Made by a program: the position numbers and the translations under genes
Origin: Diadophis punctatus similis
Lineage: Eukaryota; Chordata; Lepidosauria; Squamata; Dipsadidae
Direction: 5' to 3'
Assembly: GCA_023053685.1 (NCBI GenBank)
Contig: JALIGW010000029.1
Span: forward strand, 893,501 to 957,500
DNA: 64,000 bases
Notes under the pieces: model-generated
The model's database searches: none
What the model was told of the DNA's origin: nothing
What the model saw: only the letters and a program-made list of their open reading frames with translations
In this document: one piece after another, positions 1 to 10,413 of the stretch
How the letters are laid out: every line of letters begins with the position of its first letter
How positions within the stretch are numbered: position 1 is the first letter of the stretch

Positions 1-1702
1 TCCAAAGCACTGCATATCCCTAGGCATAAATTTCAGATGTTCTTAAAAACACGAGAACAAGAAGCTTATGTGAATAAAGGCAAAACTCATTTCATAATCT
101 GGAAAAATTACCACTGTGTGCAAGTCTTCTCAAAAGTAGTCTGTTTATAATAAACACGTTCTAGCTGTAATTTTACTTTCCCTATTTATTATCGGATGCA
201 ATGTGCAATTTCCTGTACTATTTTTTCAAACCTAAATAGATAGAATTAATTTCCCACCATTCCTCCAAGAGCAATCAAACACAGCCTTGCTGCATTTATT
301 TTTAAGATGCAGTAAAAATATTTTCTTCTTTTTTTCCTCTTGAGTTTTGAAACCCAAGCAACATTTGACACTTGAGGAGTATTTCTCATGGCAGAATATA
401 TGCTTTGCTCATCTGAGTAACATGGGAAACCTAATTTTGGAAACTAAAATGGGAAAGGAGCTAGAGAAAAGACACTAAATACTTTAAATTTTCAGTTTAA
501 ATCCCTAGTTTTAATTAATTCCCAGGCAATCCTTAAGAGGTTTTGTTGATGTCACATAGTGGTTTCAGAACTAAACCTGATACATACAGCAGTCTTGCAA
601 CTTTATATACACAAATGTACCTATCTAAAGTTAATATATATTTATTAGGTACGCAGAGCACCCCTTTAAAAAGACTCTTTAAATTTTTAAGTTTAAAAAT
701 GGGAATTTGCAACAACATAATATTTTTTAAAAGGAAAAAAGGTATCTGGCACCCAATTTAATATACGGTAACTTAAGAACAATTTTCTCTTCCCATACAG
801 ACAGAAAATGAACAGACATATTTAGATTTCTGTCACTTGTCTGTATATTCCAAATTGCAAACAGCAGCAATAGTAATTTTTGTTTCCAGGCACATTAAAT
901 GAAAAATTAACTTCTCTGAACATGTGCAAATAACATGTCCCAGTACATTAGTAATCACACCTATATCTCCCCTCTTGTACCAGCATGTCTTAATAACGCA
1001 ATTCTATACAAAAGCAAAATCGGCTTTGTTTGAAAGCTCTGTGCTCAGGTGGAGGTGGACAGATCTGCATCTCTGATAAGAAGTAACATCAGATTTTGAA
1101 TGTATTAGTCATTTTTTGTTTTTAGTTCCACTCCAACAATATTAAAATCGGGCTTTGTGCCATACATATGGTCTTACGGGCTCTCTCTGCAATATTAATG
1201 CTTCTATTTCCAATCAAGAAATGAATATAAAACAAGTATTCTACACAACAAGGCTCTGAAAATCTATTTTACAACACAAACATTGACATTTGGATGGAGG
1301 ATTAAATGTGAACACACATTTATACACATTTGCATTTAATCCTCCATCAACTTCAGTTGACTGTTTCACAAAGCAACTGCCAAAAGTTAACTAAAAATCA
1401 TGAGCAGTTGGTTCTAGTTCTGTAAATCAGATTACTCAAGTTAACATATACCTTCTCAAGGCACCTTAGATGGGGAAAATTGCCCTATTAACTTTTTCCC
1501 GTGGGCTATCTGTTTTTTGCTATGTTTTCTTGGAGTTCATGGGAAGAAATCCTCTACAGTTGTTGCCACGCATTGAGGTAATACAAGAGTACATCTTTAT
1601 GTGATATCCTTATAATACTGGATGGAGACAGATATGAGCCTCAAATTCTTTTGCAGTTGTACAAATCTAAGAATGTAGGAGAGTAATTCAGGCAGGACTG
1701 AC
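1..1702. other. DNPEP intron, no exon found
   Basis: AT-rich sequence downstream, in transcript sense, of the last visible DNPEP exon. I looked on the minus strand for the next M18 exons and saw no recognisable piece, so it is probably intron. The only structure noted is a short inverted repeat near 1294-1349, with arms of about 14 bases and a loop of about 30. The small ORFs here have no family signature. Confidence 0.6.
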
Positions 1703-1828
1703 CTTGAAAATTACTCTTCCAGCCACAGAGAGGTCACGGTCAAACCAGGTGTTCCAGATACCTCCTCCATATGTTTCCACAGCCACCTGGACTGTACCTT
1801 CCTGGTTACATGTTGAAGACCGTTTCAC
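1703..1828 (-). CDS. DNPEP: DNPEP coding exon (aspartyl aminopeptidase), fourth visible after the start exon
   Basis: Aspartyl aminopeptidase is a cytosolic zinc exopeptidase of family M18 that removes N-terminal Asp or Glu and assembles as a large oligomer. This 126-bp exon encodes 42 residues in phase 0, beginning VKRSS and holding [17 protein letters not shown] then AGRVIFK, a very conserved M18 stretch. On the minus strand it follows an acceptor at 1829-1830 (CTAG) and ends at a GT donor at 1701-1702. Its phase joins the exon at 2141-2254, giving HTDSPCLR followed by VKR as in vertebrate DNPEP. No frame damage is seen. The rest of the catalytic domain lies left of the window. Confidence 0.95.
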
Positions 1829-2140
1829 CTAGAAGAGACACAACCACAATCTCAGATCTCCCCCCCAAGAGCCACGTTCAATTACTACGTGGCATCTTAA
1901 TGTCATTTTCAAAAGAAAGAGGCTCTAAGTACAAAAACAGAAATCCTTCCAACAAGTGTCAGAAATAGTGCCACCATATAGAAAATTGTAGCTGTGAAGA
2001 GGAAAAGAAGATGAAGCTGTACTGATTGAAGCACAATCAGAGGAATGTGATAGCAGGGAAAATTAAGATAATCAGTAGAAGCAGGGGGGGGAATTCATCC
2101 GAGAGCAAAAATATCAGACAAGGATTACATCATTGCTTAC

Positions 2141-2254
2141 CCGCAGACAGGGACTGTCAGTGTGAGCTCCAACCAATGTGAAGCCATTACCTGGCTGGAA
2201 TTGTCCTCCCACAGCAAAAGCAACCAACGTTGAAAAGTTTCGGGTCACAAAATA
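2141..2254 (-). CDS. DNPEP: DNPEP coding exon with first zinc-ligand motif
   Basis: This 114-bp exon encodes 38 residues in phase 0. It starts YFVTRN, contains [15 protein letters not shown] and ends [10 protein letters not shown]. The His of the HTDSP motif is a metal ligand in M18 aminopeptidases (family knowledge; His94 in the human enzyme), so the exon carries part of the active site. Splice signals on the minus strand are an acceptor CAG after a pyrimidine run (2255-2257 onward) and a GTAAGC donor (2135-2140). The join to 2440-2528 gives PDRK then YFVTRN, matching vertebrate DNPEP order. Confidence 0.96.
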
Positions 2255-2439
2255 CTGAGGCAAAAAAAAAAGAGTACAGTAAGAGATGGAGACATCAATA
2301 TTTTGCTTTGTTTTTCAGGGAAGTACCGGTAGCTGGAGGTACTTCCACCCCACCCTCCATCCTTTTCAAAATAAAAGCAACACAACTATAAATCAGAAGC
2401 AAGGTATAGAAAAGTCATTATGTCCCTCCTTCTCCGCAC

Positions 2440-2528
2440 CTTTCTGTCAGGTTTGATATCCCAGTGTTCAGTTTCTTTCAGTTCCTGGAAACCAGCCTGA
2501 AGGAGGCGTTTCCGACATTCAGCAACCA
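2440..2528 (-). CDS. DNPEP: DNPEP coding exon
   Basis: This 89-bp exon begins with two bases that complete a Val codon split with the upstream exon, then reads [29 protein letters not shown]. This is the conserved N-terminal helix region of aspartyl aminopeptidase. The minus-strand acceptor is the CAG at 2529-2531 and the donor is GT at 2438-2439 (GTGCGG). A hAT-type element starts at 2584, only 55 bp upstream of this exon in transcript sense, where branch point and polypyrimidine signals would lie. Confidence 0.95.
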
Positions 2529-2583
2529 CTGCCGGAAGGAAGAGCAGAAGCAATCACAAAAGGAAACAGCAAAAGCATCTTAA

Positions 2584-3221
2584 CAGTGGTGGGTTCCTAC
2601 CGGTGCGGTCCACTCTATAGCACCGGTAGCGGCCCGCTGGTGACGTCACAATACCGGTGCGGCCGGTTGTCAATGCTTGGGTGCCGCTATTTTTTTAAAA
2701 AAAATTTAAAATTAAAAAAAAAATCCTTTTTCACATGGCCAGAAGCTGAGCTTCTGGCACTGCGCATGCGCTACCTTCCTACCCCACAGTGAGTCCAAGC
2801 AGGGGAGGATGGCTGAGGGAGCGCGTGAGACACTGAAAGAACGGGCGGCAGGAGCTATCTCCATTCCCCTCCCTTCAGCAGTCCGAGAAGCCACGAACGC
2901 GCGGTGATGATCCTAGGCATTTTCGCACGTTCTAGGCTTTTTGAGCTGCTGAGGGGAGGGGGAATGGGTGGCAGGAGCCTAGGATCATCGAATGGGGAGA
3001 AGCATTCAGGCCGGATGGAGCCTCCTAGAAGAACCGCTACCACGGTCTTGCTGCTCCCGCTGCGGGGGGCTGCGTTGCGGGTGGGCAATGCCCCCCTGCT
3101 TCTCCGGCCGCTGCCAAGCTCCTGAGGCTCACAACCACCCAGTCACATGGCTGGCAAGCTACACCCACAAAGTAAGTCACGCCCACAGAGTGGTAGTAAA
3201 AAAATTAGGAACCCGCCCCTG
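2584..3221. mobile_element. hAT-type MITE, GGTTCC family (longer subtype)
   Basis: 638 bp bounded by CAGTGGTGGGTTCC at the left and a GGAACCCGCCCCTG end at the right, imperfect terminal inverted repeats. The family recurs at 39489-40040 in the opposite orientation, sharing internal stretches such as the one around the CCTAGGATCATC motif. No coding capacity. Unlike the sister copy, the flanking 8-mers do not match, so this copy may be rearranged or have mutated flanks. It lies in a DNPEP intron. Confidence 0.75.
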
Positions 3222-3644
3222 ATCTGGCAATAAAACTTGCTATAAAATTCCTCCAGAGATCCACAATTCTGGGTGACCTCCAAATTAACAGGAGGTCTCA
3301 TGCGATGAGACTCTACTGGTGTTCATCAGGCTATCAGAATCGTTTGGCCCAGCTCAGGAACAGATGGTGTGATGGTGATCTTATCCTGGCTACCCTCGGG
3401 CAGCCTTCTACCACTGCCTGGGCTGGGACTGCAATTCCCCAAATTGTCACCCAGCTTTTGGACAAGCCAGTTGAGAATTCTGAAAGTTGCAGTCCCAACA
3501 AAGTTGGAGGTCAATAAGCCCGGAGAGCAATTTTAGGGTTATAATTTATTAGGAAGGTTGTCCTGAGACTGTCAACACAACTTTGGCCCTAAGGCCTCAA
3601 GATGTGATCTTTCTCTGCCAAGTCTAATGCACTTACTTTGGTTG
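3222..3644. other. DNPEP intron, unclassified
   Basis: No exon signature between the MITE and the SINE. The segment at about 3300-3520 has moderately GC-rich sequence that may be an old repeat, but I cannot name it. Confidence 0.4.
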
Positions 3645-3889
3645 ATTAGCAATAGCAATGGCACTTAGACTTATATACCGCTTCATAGTGCTTTACAGCC
3701 CTCTCTAGGTGGTTTACAGAGTCAGCAAATTGCCCCCAACAATCTGGGTCCTCATTTTACCGACCTCAGAAGGATGGAAGGCTGAGTCAACCTTGAGCCT
3801 GGTGAGATTTGAACAGCTGAACTGCTGAACTAGCAGTCAGCTGGAGTAGACTGAAGTAGCTGCATTTAACCACTGCACCACCTCGGCTC
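3645..3889 (-). mobile_element. tRNA-derived SINE (Sauria SINE type)
   Basis: The minus strand reads from a tRNA-like head (GAGCCGAGGTGG, then the B-box-like GTTCAAATCTCACC) through GAGGTCGGTAAAATGAGG to a 3' end AAGCGGTATATAAGTCTAAG with a (TTGCTA)n tail. Copies at 30218-30460 and 48662-48897 are nearly collinear. The Sauria SINE family is known in squamates and its 3' end resembles Bov-B LINEs, which are thought to mobilise it. This copy carries several substitutions. Confidence 0.85.
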
Positions 3890-4315
3890 CTTACATTTAC
3901 ATGTACATTACATTTTGGATTGCAGATCAAGACAGAATGTACAAGATACTTACAAAATGAAATAAGACAATTACTTGAGAAGCGAAGAGGCTAGATAGAA
4001 ACAAAGCGGTTACATCGGAAATACATGTGTGCATATGCAAGAGATGCATATACATATAGTGCAAATACGATGCATTTTGCACCTTGGATTTCTAAACACA
4101 TTCCTCATCAGCATGAAACCTCAAAATTTACTCTGGGCCTCGTGCTAGAGAATGTATTGCTAAAGGTTCTTCTCAAATTTCCCTGTCATAATTTCAGTGC
4201 CCTAACCCAAGATTCTTTTTTAAAAAATTCTAAGAACAGAGCCTTTTATTTTATTTTAATGATTCTCTGAAGCCATGCTTTAAAGAGAGTATAAGAGTAT
4301 ATTCCCAACGGGAGT

Positions 4316-4790
4316 ACTTCACCCCAGTCACACTGGCAGAAGGGGCATGCTGCAGACCCTGTCAACCAAGGATCTGGGGCTGGCAAAGTCCAGAAGAACC
4401 TTTTCTGCTATTGTTCCCACCCTCTGGAACACCATGCCCCCTGAAATGGATCATTTTGGCCTTCCAAAAGGCCTTGAAGATATGGCTATGCCAACCAGCC
4501 TGGGGTCCCATTGGGGATATAGTACTTTGGAGGTGGCTAATGGAATAGGAAACATCCCACCCCCTCCCTGTGTACACTTTGCTCCCTTCCTCTCCATCCT
4601 GGTTAGTTTTATTTGAATTTAATTTTAACTGAATTCAAATGCATTTGAATTTAATTTTATTTGAATTTTAAATTAATGGTCCTTATTTTATTGTTTTAAT
4701 ATTTTATAGTGCATTTTAGTTGAATGTCTATAAGCTACCTAGGGTTGCTGCTAGTGAGATAGGTGGCATACAGGTTTAGGACCTTAACCA
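4316..4790 (+). mobile_element. L2/CR1-like LINE 3' fragment
   Basis: A decayed frame at about 4347-4460 reads KDLGLAKSRRTFSAIVPTLW, the typical C-terminal end of L2-like LINE ORF2. The end at about 4725-4780 resembles the 'aagctacctagggttgctg' ends of these LINEs, followed by a degenerate AT tail. Heavily mutated and 5' truncated; inactive. It lies just upstream of the solo LTR. Confidence 0.6.
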
Positions 4791-4914
4791 ATACCATTGG
4801 ATGCTAAACGTGGATGCAAATATGCTAAACCAGTTGGGCTATTTAATATCAACATCTAGGGTCATTTCCACACAACTCCTTAACACCAATTTGTGGCTTT
4901 TCTGTTAAGCTTTC

Positions 4915-5525
4915 TGTTGTGGCCCACCAGCGGCCAGCACAGTTGGTGGCAGACTCAGACAGTGAGGAGGTTGGGGAGGAACATGGGCCAGTCTTGGAGT
5001 CTGGGGAAGGCTATGATGAATGCTCTGTGTCGGAGGCAGAGATGGGGCCAGGGCCGTCCGAGTCGGAGATAAGTGGGGCTGAAGAACAGCTGGAGCCTGT
5101 TCCTGATGTGTACATGCACAGAGCTGTCAGGAGAAGGGAACAATTAAGGAACAGAGGTCGACTCGAGAGTAAAAGCACAAGGGGACGCTGAATGGCCCCT
5201 CCCATAGGAAATAAATAGGAGCGAAAGGGGAGTGGTGTTTGCAGGAGACAATTAGTTCATTATTCGTGTGAAGATTGGCTTATCTGAGTTGTGCCTCACA
5301 GAGACTCCTTGCCAAGTATTTCCTTGTTCAGCATTGTGTCAAGAAGCTATCGGCTTGGCAACTATCCAAGGACTGATAAGGTCTGTGTTTGCAACTCACC
5401 CTTGAAAGACTGTTTGCCGGGACTTTGCTGGATGTGAATTCTAAGAATTCACGTTAGCCAAATAAAAAGGGGTTTTTCAGGACAAGGAGTCTGTTTCATG
5501 ATTTGGTGAAGCCTAGGCCAGAACA
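4915..5525 (+). mobile_element. Solo LTR of an LTR retrotransposon (probably Gypsy-like)
   Basis: About 611 bp that begins TGTTGTGGCCC and ends CCAGAACA, the TG...CA form of LTR ends. Flanking pentamers are CTTTC and CTTCC, a 4-of-5 TSD. Inside are a TATA-like AAATAAATAGGAG at about 5208-5220 and an AATAAA signal at about 5460. No gag or pol is present on either side, so it looks like a solo LTR left by recombination. A frame open from 4919 to 5191 is rich in Glu and Ser; its formal start is GTG rather than ATG, so I do not call a gene. The family name is inference. Confidence 0.7.
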
Positions 5526-6837
5526 CTTCCTGACTATTTTTAAGCAGCCACCATTTCTGGTTAACATTAGCTGGAATTTGTATCCATGGCGCATGCTCAT
5601 GTTACACTCCCGGAGTAACTTAATATTTTGTGTGAATGTGCCTACAGTCAGAGGCGTCTGCAGAATCTGATTCTTTTGTCAAAATGATGAAAGCAGGTGT
5701 TTTACTGCAAGCTTCACCCTTTTCATACATTGTGATGGCACAATGCACATACAAAAGGGGAAATGCTTACATCGTCTAACCCTTTTGACCTCCCTTGCAG
5801 ATGCTCCTGCCCACAATTACCTGTATAATACGCAAGTTGTGTTTGGCCTTTGCAAATGGTGTTATTTTGCTTCAGAGGTTACAGTTCAGTAATTCTGACG
5901 CAGGTACAAAAATTAATATTAAAAGTACACAAACATTCTACTAGCAACTTATAAAAGATAGAAATAATAAGATCTGTCAGTAAAATGCACATATAATTTC
6001 TAACTTTTTTTAAACAGAGAGAAAAAAACAGCAATGAAAAGGATTGGGCCAAATTATGAATTTTATTCAAATAGCTAAGATAATTTATTGTTTGATAACA
6101 AGTGTCATTCTAAAGATGGACTCTGCCAACTATCAAATTATAGTAAATCCTACGGGCATAGGGAAGGAAAGATTAAGGATATTAAAAATTGTATTTGCTC
6201 TCTCCGAATATAAAAAAAGTGTGAGCTTCTGCTTCAAAGAAGTAATTAAGGTGCTGTTAATGATTCAACAATATCAAATTATGCTAAGCATGGCTTGCAG
6301 ATAAGACAGGAGCAAAGTTCTGCAAAAAAGATTATGAAGGCTCAGGAAGAAATAGGAACGTTATCCTTTGTTCTACCTAATGCTCACAAGTATGATAAAA
6401 GACAAGCTAATTATTTCTCACACTGCAGTGGCACAGAAGAATTGGGACACTAAAAAAAAACCCCACATTATTTTGCGAGGGTGGAGGTGGAGAAAGACAA
6501 TAGTAGGGAAAACCACAGGAATAATAAAAAGAAATGGTAACAATACTGGCAAATCAGATGCAGAAACATCCCCATTCAACTTGATTTTAGTACATTAACT
6601 TTAATCCTGCGCGAATATTCCAACACTGGGTAAAAAAAAATCTGAAAAGGGGGCAATGTTTAAAAATCAAGCGTATACAGAGGTTTTTCATGTTAACTGT
6701 GAGACCAGGCCTAAGATTCAAGAAAAGGCATCATAAGCCTGGTTAATAGCCGGGCAAAGGTGTACAGCCACCCCGGGTGACACCGGGGTCGGGTCGGCGG
6801 CAAAGCTCCCGATTTCGCCGAATGCCTCTTTTCTTAC
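5526..6837. other. DNPEP first large intron, unclassified
   Basis: AT-rich intron sequence between the solo LTR and the second DNPEP exon. No further exon or named repeat recognised. The ORFs of about 60-86 codons lack any domain and have low-complexity AT composition. Confidence 0.5.
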
Positions 6838-6916
6838 CGTGATAAGGGGACGGGCTGCGGTGCACAAACTTCAGCAGCTCTTGCGCCGCCGCCTGCACCG
6901 CTTGCTTGGAGGTGGT
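6838..6916 (-). CDS. DNPEP: DNPEP coding exon 2 (N-terminal)
   Basis: This 79-bp exon encodes TTSKQAVQAAAQELLKFV then HRSPSPYH plus one base of a split Val codon. It corresponds to the conserved N-terminus of aspartyl aminopeptidase (AAKELLKFV...SPSPFH in mammals). The acceptor CCCAG at 6917-6921 follows a pyrimidine-rich tract and the donor is GTAAG at 6833-6837. Joined to 2440-2528 it gives SPSPYH-VVAECRK without a frame break. Confidence 0.95.
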
Positions 6917-7320
6917 CTGGGAAAGAAGAAAGAAAAAACACAGCCGAATTAGGCAGCTCCCTCCAAACGGGTCTCCCTCCCCGCTGAACTACGCGACCCG
7001 TAGTGGTCGCCCACCCAAAAGGAGCCCGCCCTCCGAGCTCTTCCGAGCGCCCGCTCTTTCCCTCAGCGAACGAGCTGGGCCCCCGAAAAGCGCTTCCCGC
7101 TTCTCCTCTACCTGCATGCTGTTACCGGCTCTGCACCCCCCGCCAGAGACCAACAAGACGCCGCTACCCGGGGCCACCCCGCCTCGGAAAGAGTGCAATC
7201 GGCTCCACCCCGCACCGCTCGGCCTGCTGGGGACTTCGGAAGGGAAGCTGTGGGTCGGAGCCCTCTGCAGGTGTCCCTTGGTACGACCGATTGACTATTA
7301 GATTTAACCAAGGGAGGAAA
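6850..7320 (-). promoter_or_regulatory. GC/CpG-rich DNPEP promoter and first-exon region
   Basis: The interval surrounding the first two DNPEP exons is distinctly GC- and CpG-rich against AT-rich flanks, as expected of a CpG-island promoter of a housekeeping peptidase. No TATA box is evident on the minus strand. The transcription start cannot be fixed from sequence. Confidence 0.55.
7112..7117 (-). CDS. DNPEP: DNPEP start exon, coding part (Met-Gln)
   Basis: On the minus strand ATG CAG is followed directly by a GTAGAG donor (7106-7111). Splicing to 6838-6916 gives MQ-TTSKQAVQ, comparable to the MQVAMN... start of mammalian DNPEP. The frame stays open upstream to another ATG at 7196-7198, 27 codons earlier, so a longer N-terminus is possible; mammals also have an N-terminally extended form. 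I prefer the short start because it matches the known one. The 5' UTR boundary is unknown. Confidence 0.75.
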
Positions 7321-7407
7321 TTTCCCGAAGCCACACAGGTCCTTCTTTCTTTCTAAGCGCGTCTGATTCCTGAATGTATGATTGGTTTCGGGGTAAGATC
7401 AGCCAAG

Positions 7408-7532
7408 CTGGTCGATCTTGGCTGATTTCAAAAGAGCTGCGCAAGTCAGATCTGGTGTGAATTTGGATGGGAGGCCACCAGGATATCCCAGGGCTGTAGA
7501 AGGAAGTGACAAAGCATTAAGATATTCTGCCT
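7408..7532 (+). mobile_element. 5S rRNA-derived SINE, left part
   Basis: Positions of about 7411-7500 align by eye with the 3' two thirds of 5S rRNA: the core CTTGGATGGGAGACC is present as ATTTGGATGGGAGGCC, followed by CCAGGATATCCCAGGGCTGTAG. This is far too diverged to be a functional 5S gene. The tail after the GCTGTAG motif resembles known 5S-derived SINEs and appears to continue at 8155 after an inserted L1 fragment. Confidence 0.6.
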
Positions 7533-8140
7533 TTTGCATTTGGAAATGCAAAAAAACATGGGTACCTTCTTTCACATGTGGTGGTTGTGCTCAGAAACAA
7601 AAAAAATTTGGAACATAATTCATAAATGGTTATCAGAAATACTCAATGAGATATTAGAATTCACTCCAGAATTATTTCTCCTTGGCATATTTAAAAAAAG
7701 TTTACCACAAAGATATCAAATACTTAGTCCTCCATATCACAACTGCAGCTAGGATAACCTTCGCACAATTTTGGAAGAATACAGAAATACCTCCGGAAAA
7801 TATAATAGTTAAAAAAATCTATGAGTGTGCAGAAATGGAAAGATTAACAATGTACTTAAGGGGCCAAAGTGATTCGGATTACTACAATATCTGGGAAAGA
7901 TGGTACAAATGGATTAAATTAAGAAGGGAAGAAAAGAAACAGTGAAATTATAGATTGTAAAATGTAAATATGTAAATTAAATTATATGTGTAATTAAGAT
8001 AAGCGATATAGATTCTAACTGTAATAAGGAATATGGGAAAATGAAAATATTGTGTATGATTGTAGAAATGCTTTAGGAAATATGGAAATTGTTATTTTAA
8101 AGAAAAATGTTGAAAATCAATAAAATTTAATTGAAAAAAA
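7533..8140 (+). mobile_element. 5'-truncated L1 LINE, ORF2 C-terminus, 3' UTR and poly(A)
   Basis: 608 bp flanked by a 14-bp TSD with one mismatch (AAGATATTCTGCCT at 7519-7532 and AAGATATTCTTCCT at 8141-8154). It encodes the end of L1 ORF2 (TFFHMWWLCSETKKIW, then ARITFAQFWKN and YYNIWERWYKWIKL) with one frameshift near 7690. An A-rich 3' UTR and an A9 run follow. Target-primed insertion of a truncated L1 into the 5S-derived SINE explains the structure. Confidence 0.85.
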
Positions 8141-8154
8141 AAGATATTCTTCCT

Positions 8155-8210
8155 CGGAAGCTGTATGAAGTCACAGGGAAATAAGCTTGACTTGAGACAT
8201 TTACAGTATA
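8155..8210 (+). mobile_element. 5S rRNA-derived SINE, right part (tentative)
   Basis: The sequence after the L1 TSD (CTCGGAAGCTGTATGAAGTC, then AAGCTTGACTTGAGACATTT) resembles the body of 5S-derived SINEs and would continue 7408-7532 if the L1 were removed. The exact end is not visible. Confidence 0.45.
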
Positions 8211-9990
8211 GCCTGCTTTCACCTCCATCCCACTCTGAGTTCCCAGAGGCCTTTTAGACCTGTACAAACTAACCCCTGCTTAATTTTGGTGCCACTGCAT
8301 TCCTTCAAATCAAGGGTAGGCAATATATTATCCTTGGGTCCCAAACACTTCCATTGGTCCCTCCTAGTCCCTCTTCCCTATCTGACTTTTATAAAGACTG
8401 TTTTAATTTTTTAAACTGATTTAGGAAGCTGCAAAGCAGAAGATCACCTCTAGTCTAGTGTCATGTAGCAGCAATGTCTTCGGCATGGAAAAAAAAGTCT
8501 TATAGAAAGCTACTTCATCTTCCAGTTTAAGGAAATAATTTGAAAGTTGCCATGGTCACCATTGCTTGTCCTTCAATACCTACGGTGCCATTTTTGTAGT
8601 CTGCCCACCATCTGTTCTGTGGTCCCAAAGATTGTCAATTCATTCTTCTGCTTTATGTCTGCTTTACTAATCACATTTTCTACTGTGTTAACATTATGGA
8701 TTCTCACCAAGGATCTTTAGGAGCTTGTTTGTGGCACTTGTAAATTTTAGTGCCACTGTAATACCCCCTCACACAGAGTCTGCCTCATCCAAAGATGATG
8801 GCCTACTAGGTGAAGTAGAGTTATTGTCTTCAACAGCTATTCACTGCCACCATCTTCTTTTCTTCTCCTCATCCAGGGTTATAGCAGCATTTTTCTTCCA
8901 AAAGAAGAAAAATTATTTCACCTTTCTTTTGTATGAAAAATACCAATATATCTTCAGCCAATATCTAGTAGTCAGTGATAGTCTGACCTAAGCCTTCTAA
9001 GGCATGAAATAAGGTTACAACACTTAAAGATACAAACTGACAGAAAAAATGTTCCCCCCCCCCCCGCTTCTGCGGGAAATTGGACAAGATTTGGACAAGA
9101 TCCAAGAATATCCCCTCCCCTAAAAAAAAATAATAATCAAAACTCTTACGATTGATTATAGACTTCAGCTAGGAATCTGAGTACATGGAATTCCTGAATC
9201 ACAAATGACTTCACCTTAATAGGAATGGGCTTAAATCTTTTTCTTCCTCACAGTCAACTGCAGTTCCTGGGAAGAATCAAAAGATGAGAATTCTTAACAC
9301 ACTCTTTCTTCCTATTTAAAGAAACAGGAGACCACCCAGCTCACAGTTAATCCAAAACCTGCACTGCTAGAGGTATCAGATATGGTTTTTAAAAAACCAT
9401 AACTGAGCTATTTTGCTGAATCCAAGAGATCCCCCTTGACCCTCTCTTTTCCCAGTTGAAACAATTGTAATAATAATTGTTTTATGACATTAATTAGCAT
9501 AGGATCTTATGTATTATAAATAGTTTTAAAACCTTCACAGTGCTACAAGATTACGCTTTCTGCAGTACATGAATGTGCTATCCTTCTGGCAATTAAAAAA
9601 AATGCTTGTATTATTTGCACTGAGTCAGAATATGGGCAATTGTAAAAGCCTACGTTACCCAAGATGATAATTTCTATTAGTAATGTTTCTAACCGTTTAG
9701 TGCTCACATAAAAAGGAAGAAATAGGCAAAAAAAAACCCCACCATATAGTTTACTAAGAAAACGAGTTAATGTATTTGAATTTCTGGGTAAAAATAGAAG
9801 AAGTAGATGGCTTGATATACAGTAATTAAGTCAGAACAGATAGTAATTTTTTCTAGGCAGTGTAACTTTTACCTCCATATTCATAAGTCGTAACAACTTG
9901 ATTTTGGCATATTCTACATTTAAAAGGCAGCTATGACCCTTGTTTTGCTTCAGAGCAGTCTGTCCACTCAGATACCCCAAATCTATGATC
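8211..9990. other. Intergenic, unclassified
   Basis: No gene or nameable element. Contains a C-rich run at about 9053-9065 and ordinary AT-rich sequence. Confidence 0.4.
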
Positions 9991-9998
9991 TTCTAGGT

Positions 9999-10413
9999 CC
10001 GTGATGGTGAACCTATGGCACGCGTGCCGGAAGTGGCACGCAGAGCCATCTCTCCGGCCATGCGAGCCGTTGCCCATTGCTCTTCCGGGTTCTGGCATGC
10101 CGGCCAGCTGGTCACACGCGCAGGAGTGCTGGAAACTGGAAGAGCAGCTGACCGGTGCACATGTGCACGCCGGGAAGATGATCTTTCGGTTTCTGGTGCG
10201 CGCATGTGCACCGGCCAGCTGATCTTTATGTGCGCATGTGCACCAAAACCCGGAAGACCAGGTGGTTGGTGCACATGCGCTCACCGGAAACTGGAAGATC
10301 ATCTTCCTGGTGTGTGCATGCGCAACAGGTGGCTGCTCTTCCGGTTCCTGGCACGCACGTGTGCGCCCCCCCCCCATTTCAGCACTCAGTGCCGAAAAGG
10401 TTCGCCAACACTG
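9999..10413. mobile_element. hAT-type MITE (GTGATGGCGAACC family)
   Basis: 415 bp with inverted ends CCGTGATGGTGAACC and GGTTCGCCAACACTG, flanked by an exact 8-bp TSD TTCTAGGT (9991-9998 and 10414-10421). The interior is GC-rich with repeated CGCATGTGCAC-like hairpins and no transposase. It is the same family as 19955-20453 and 62716-63253. Open frames through it are by-products of CpG-rich composition. Confidence 0.9.

Noticed and set aside
4919..5191. Host gene encoding an acidic 90-aa protein
   Set aside because: The formal start is GTG and the frame sits wholly inside a solo LTR.
7408..7500. Functional 5S rRNA gene
   Set aside because: Only part of 5S is present with many substitutions, and it is fused to SINE-like sequence.
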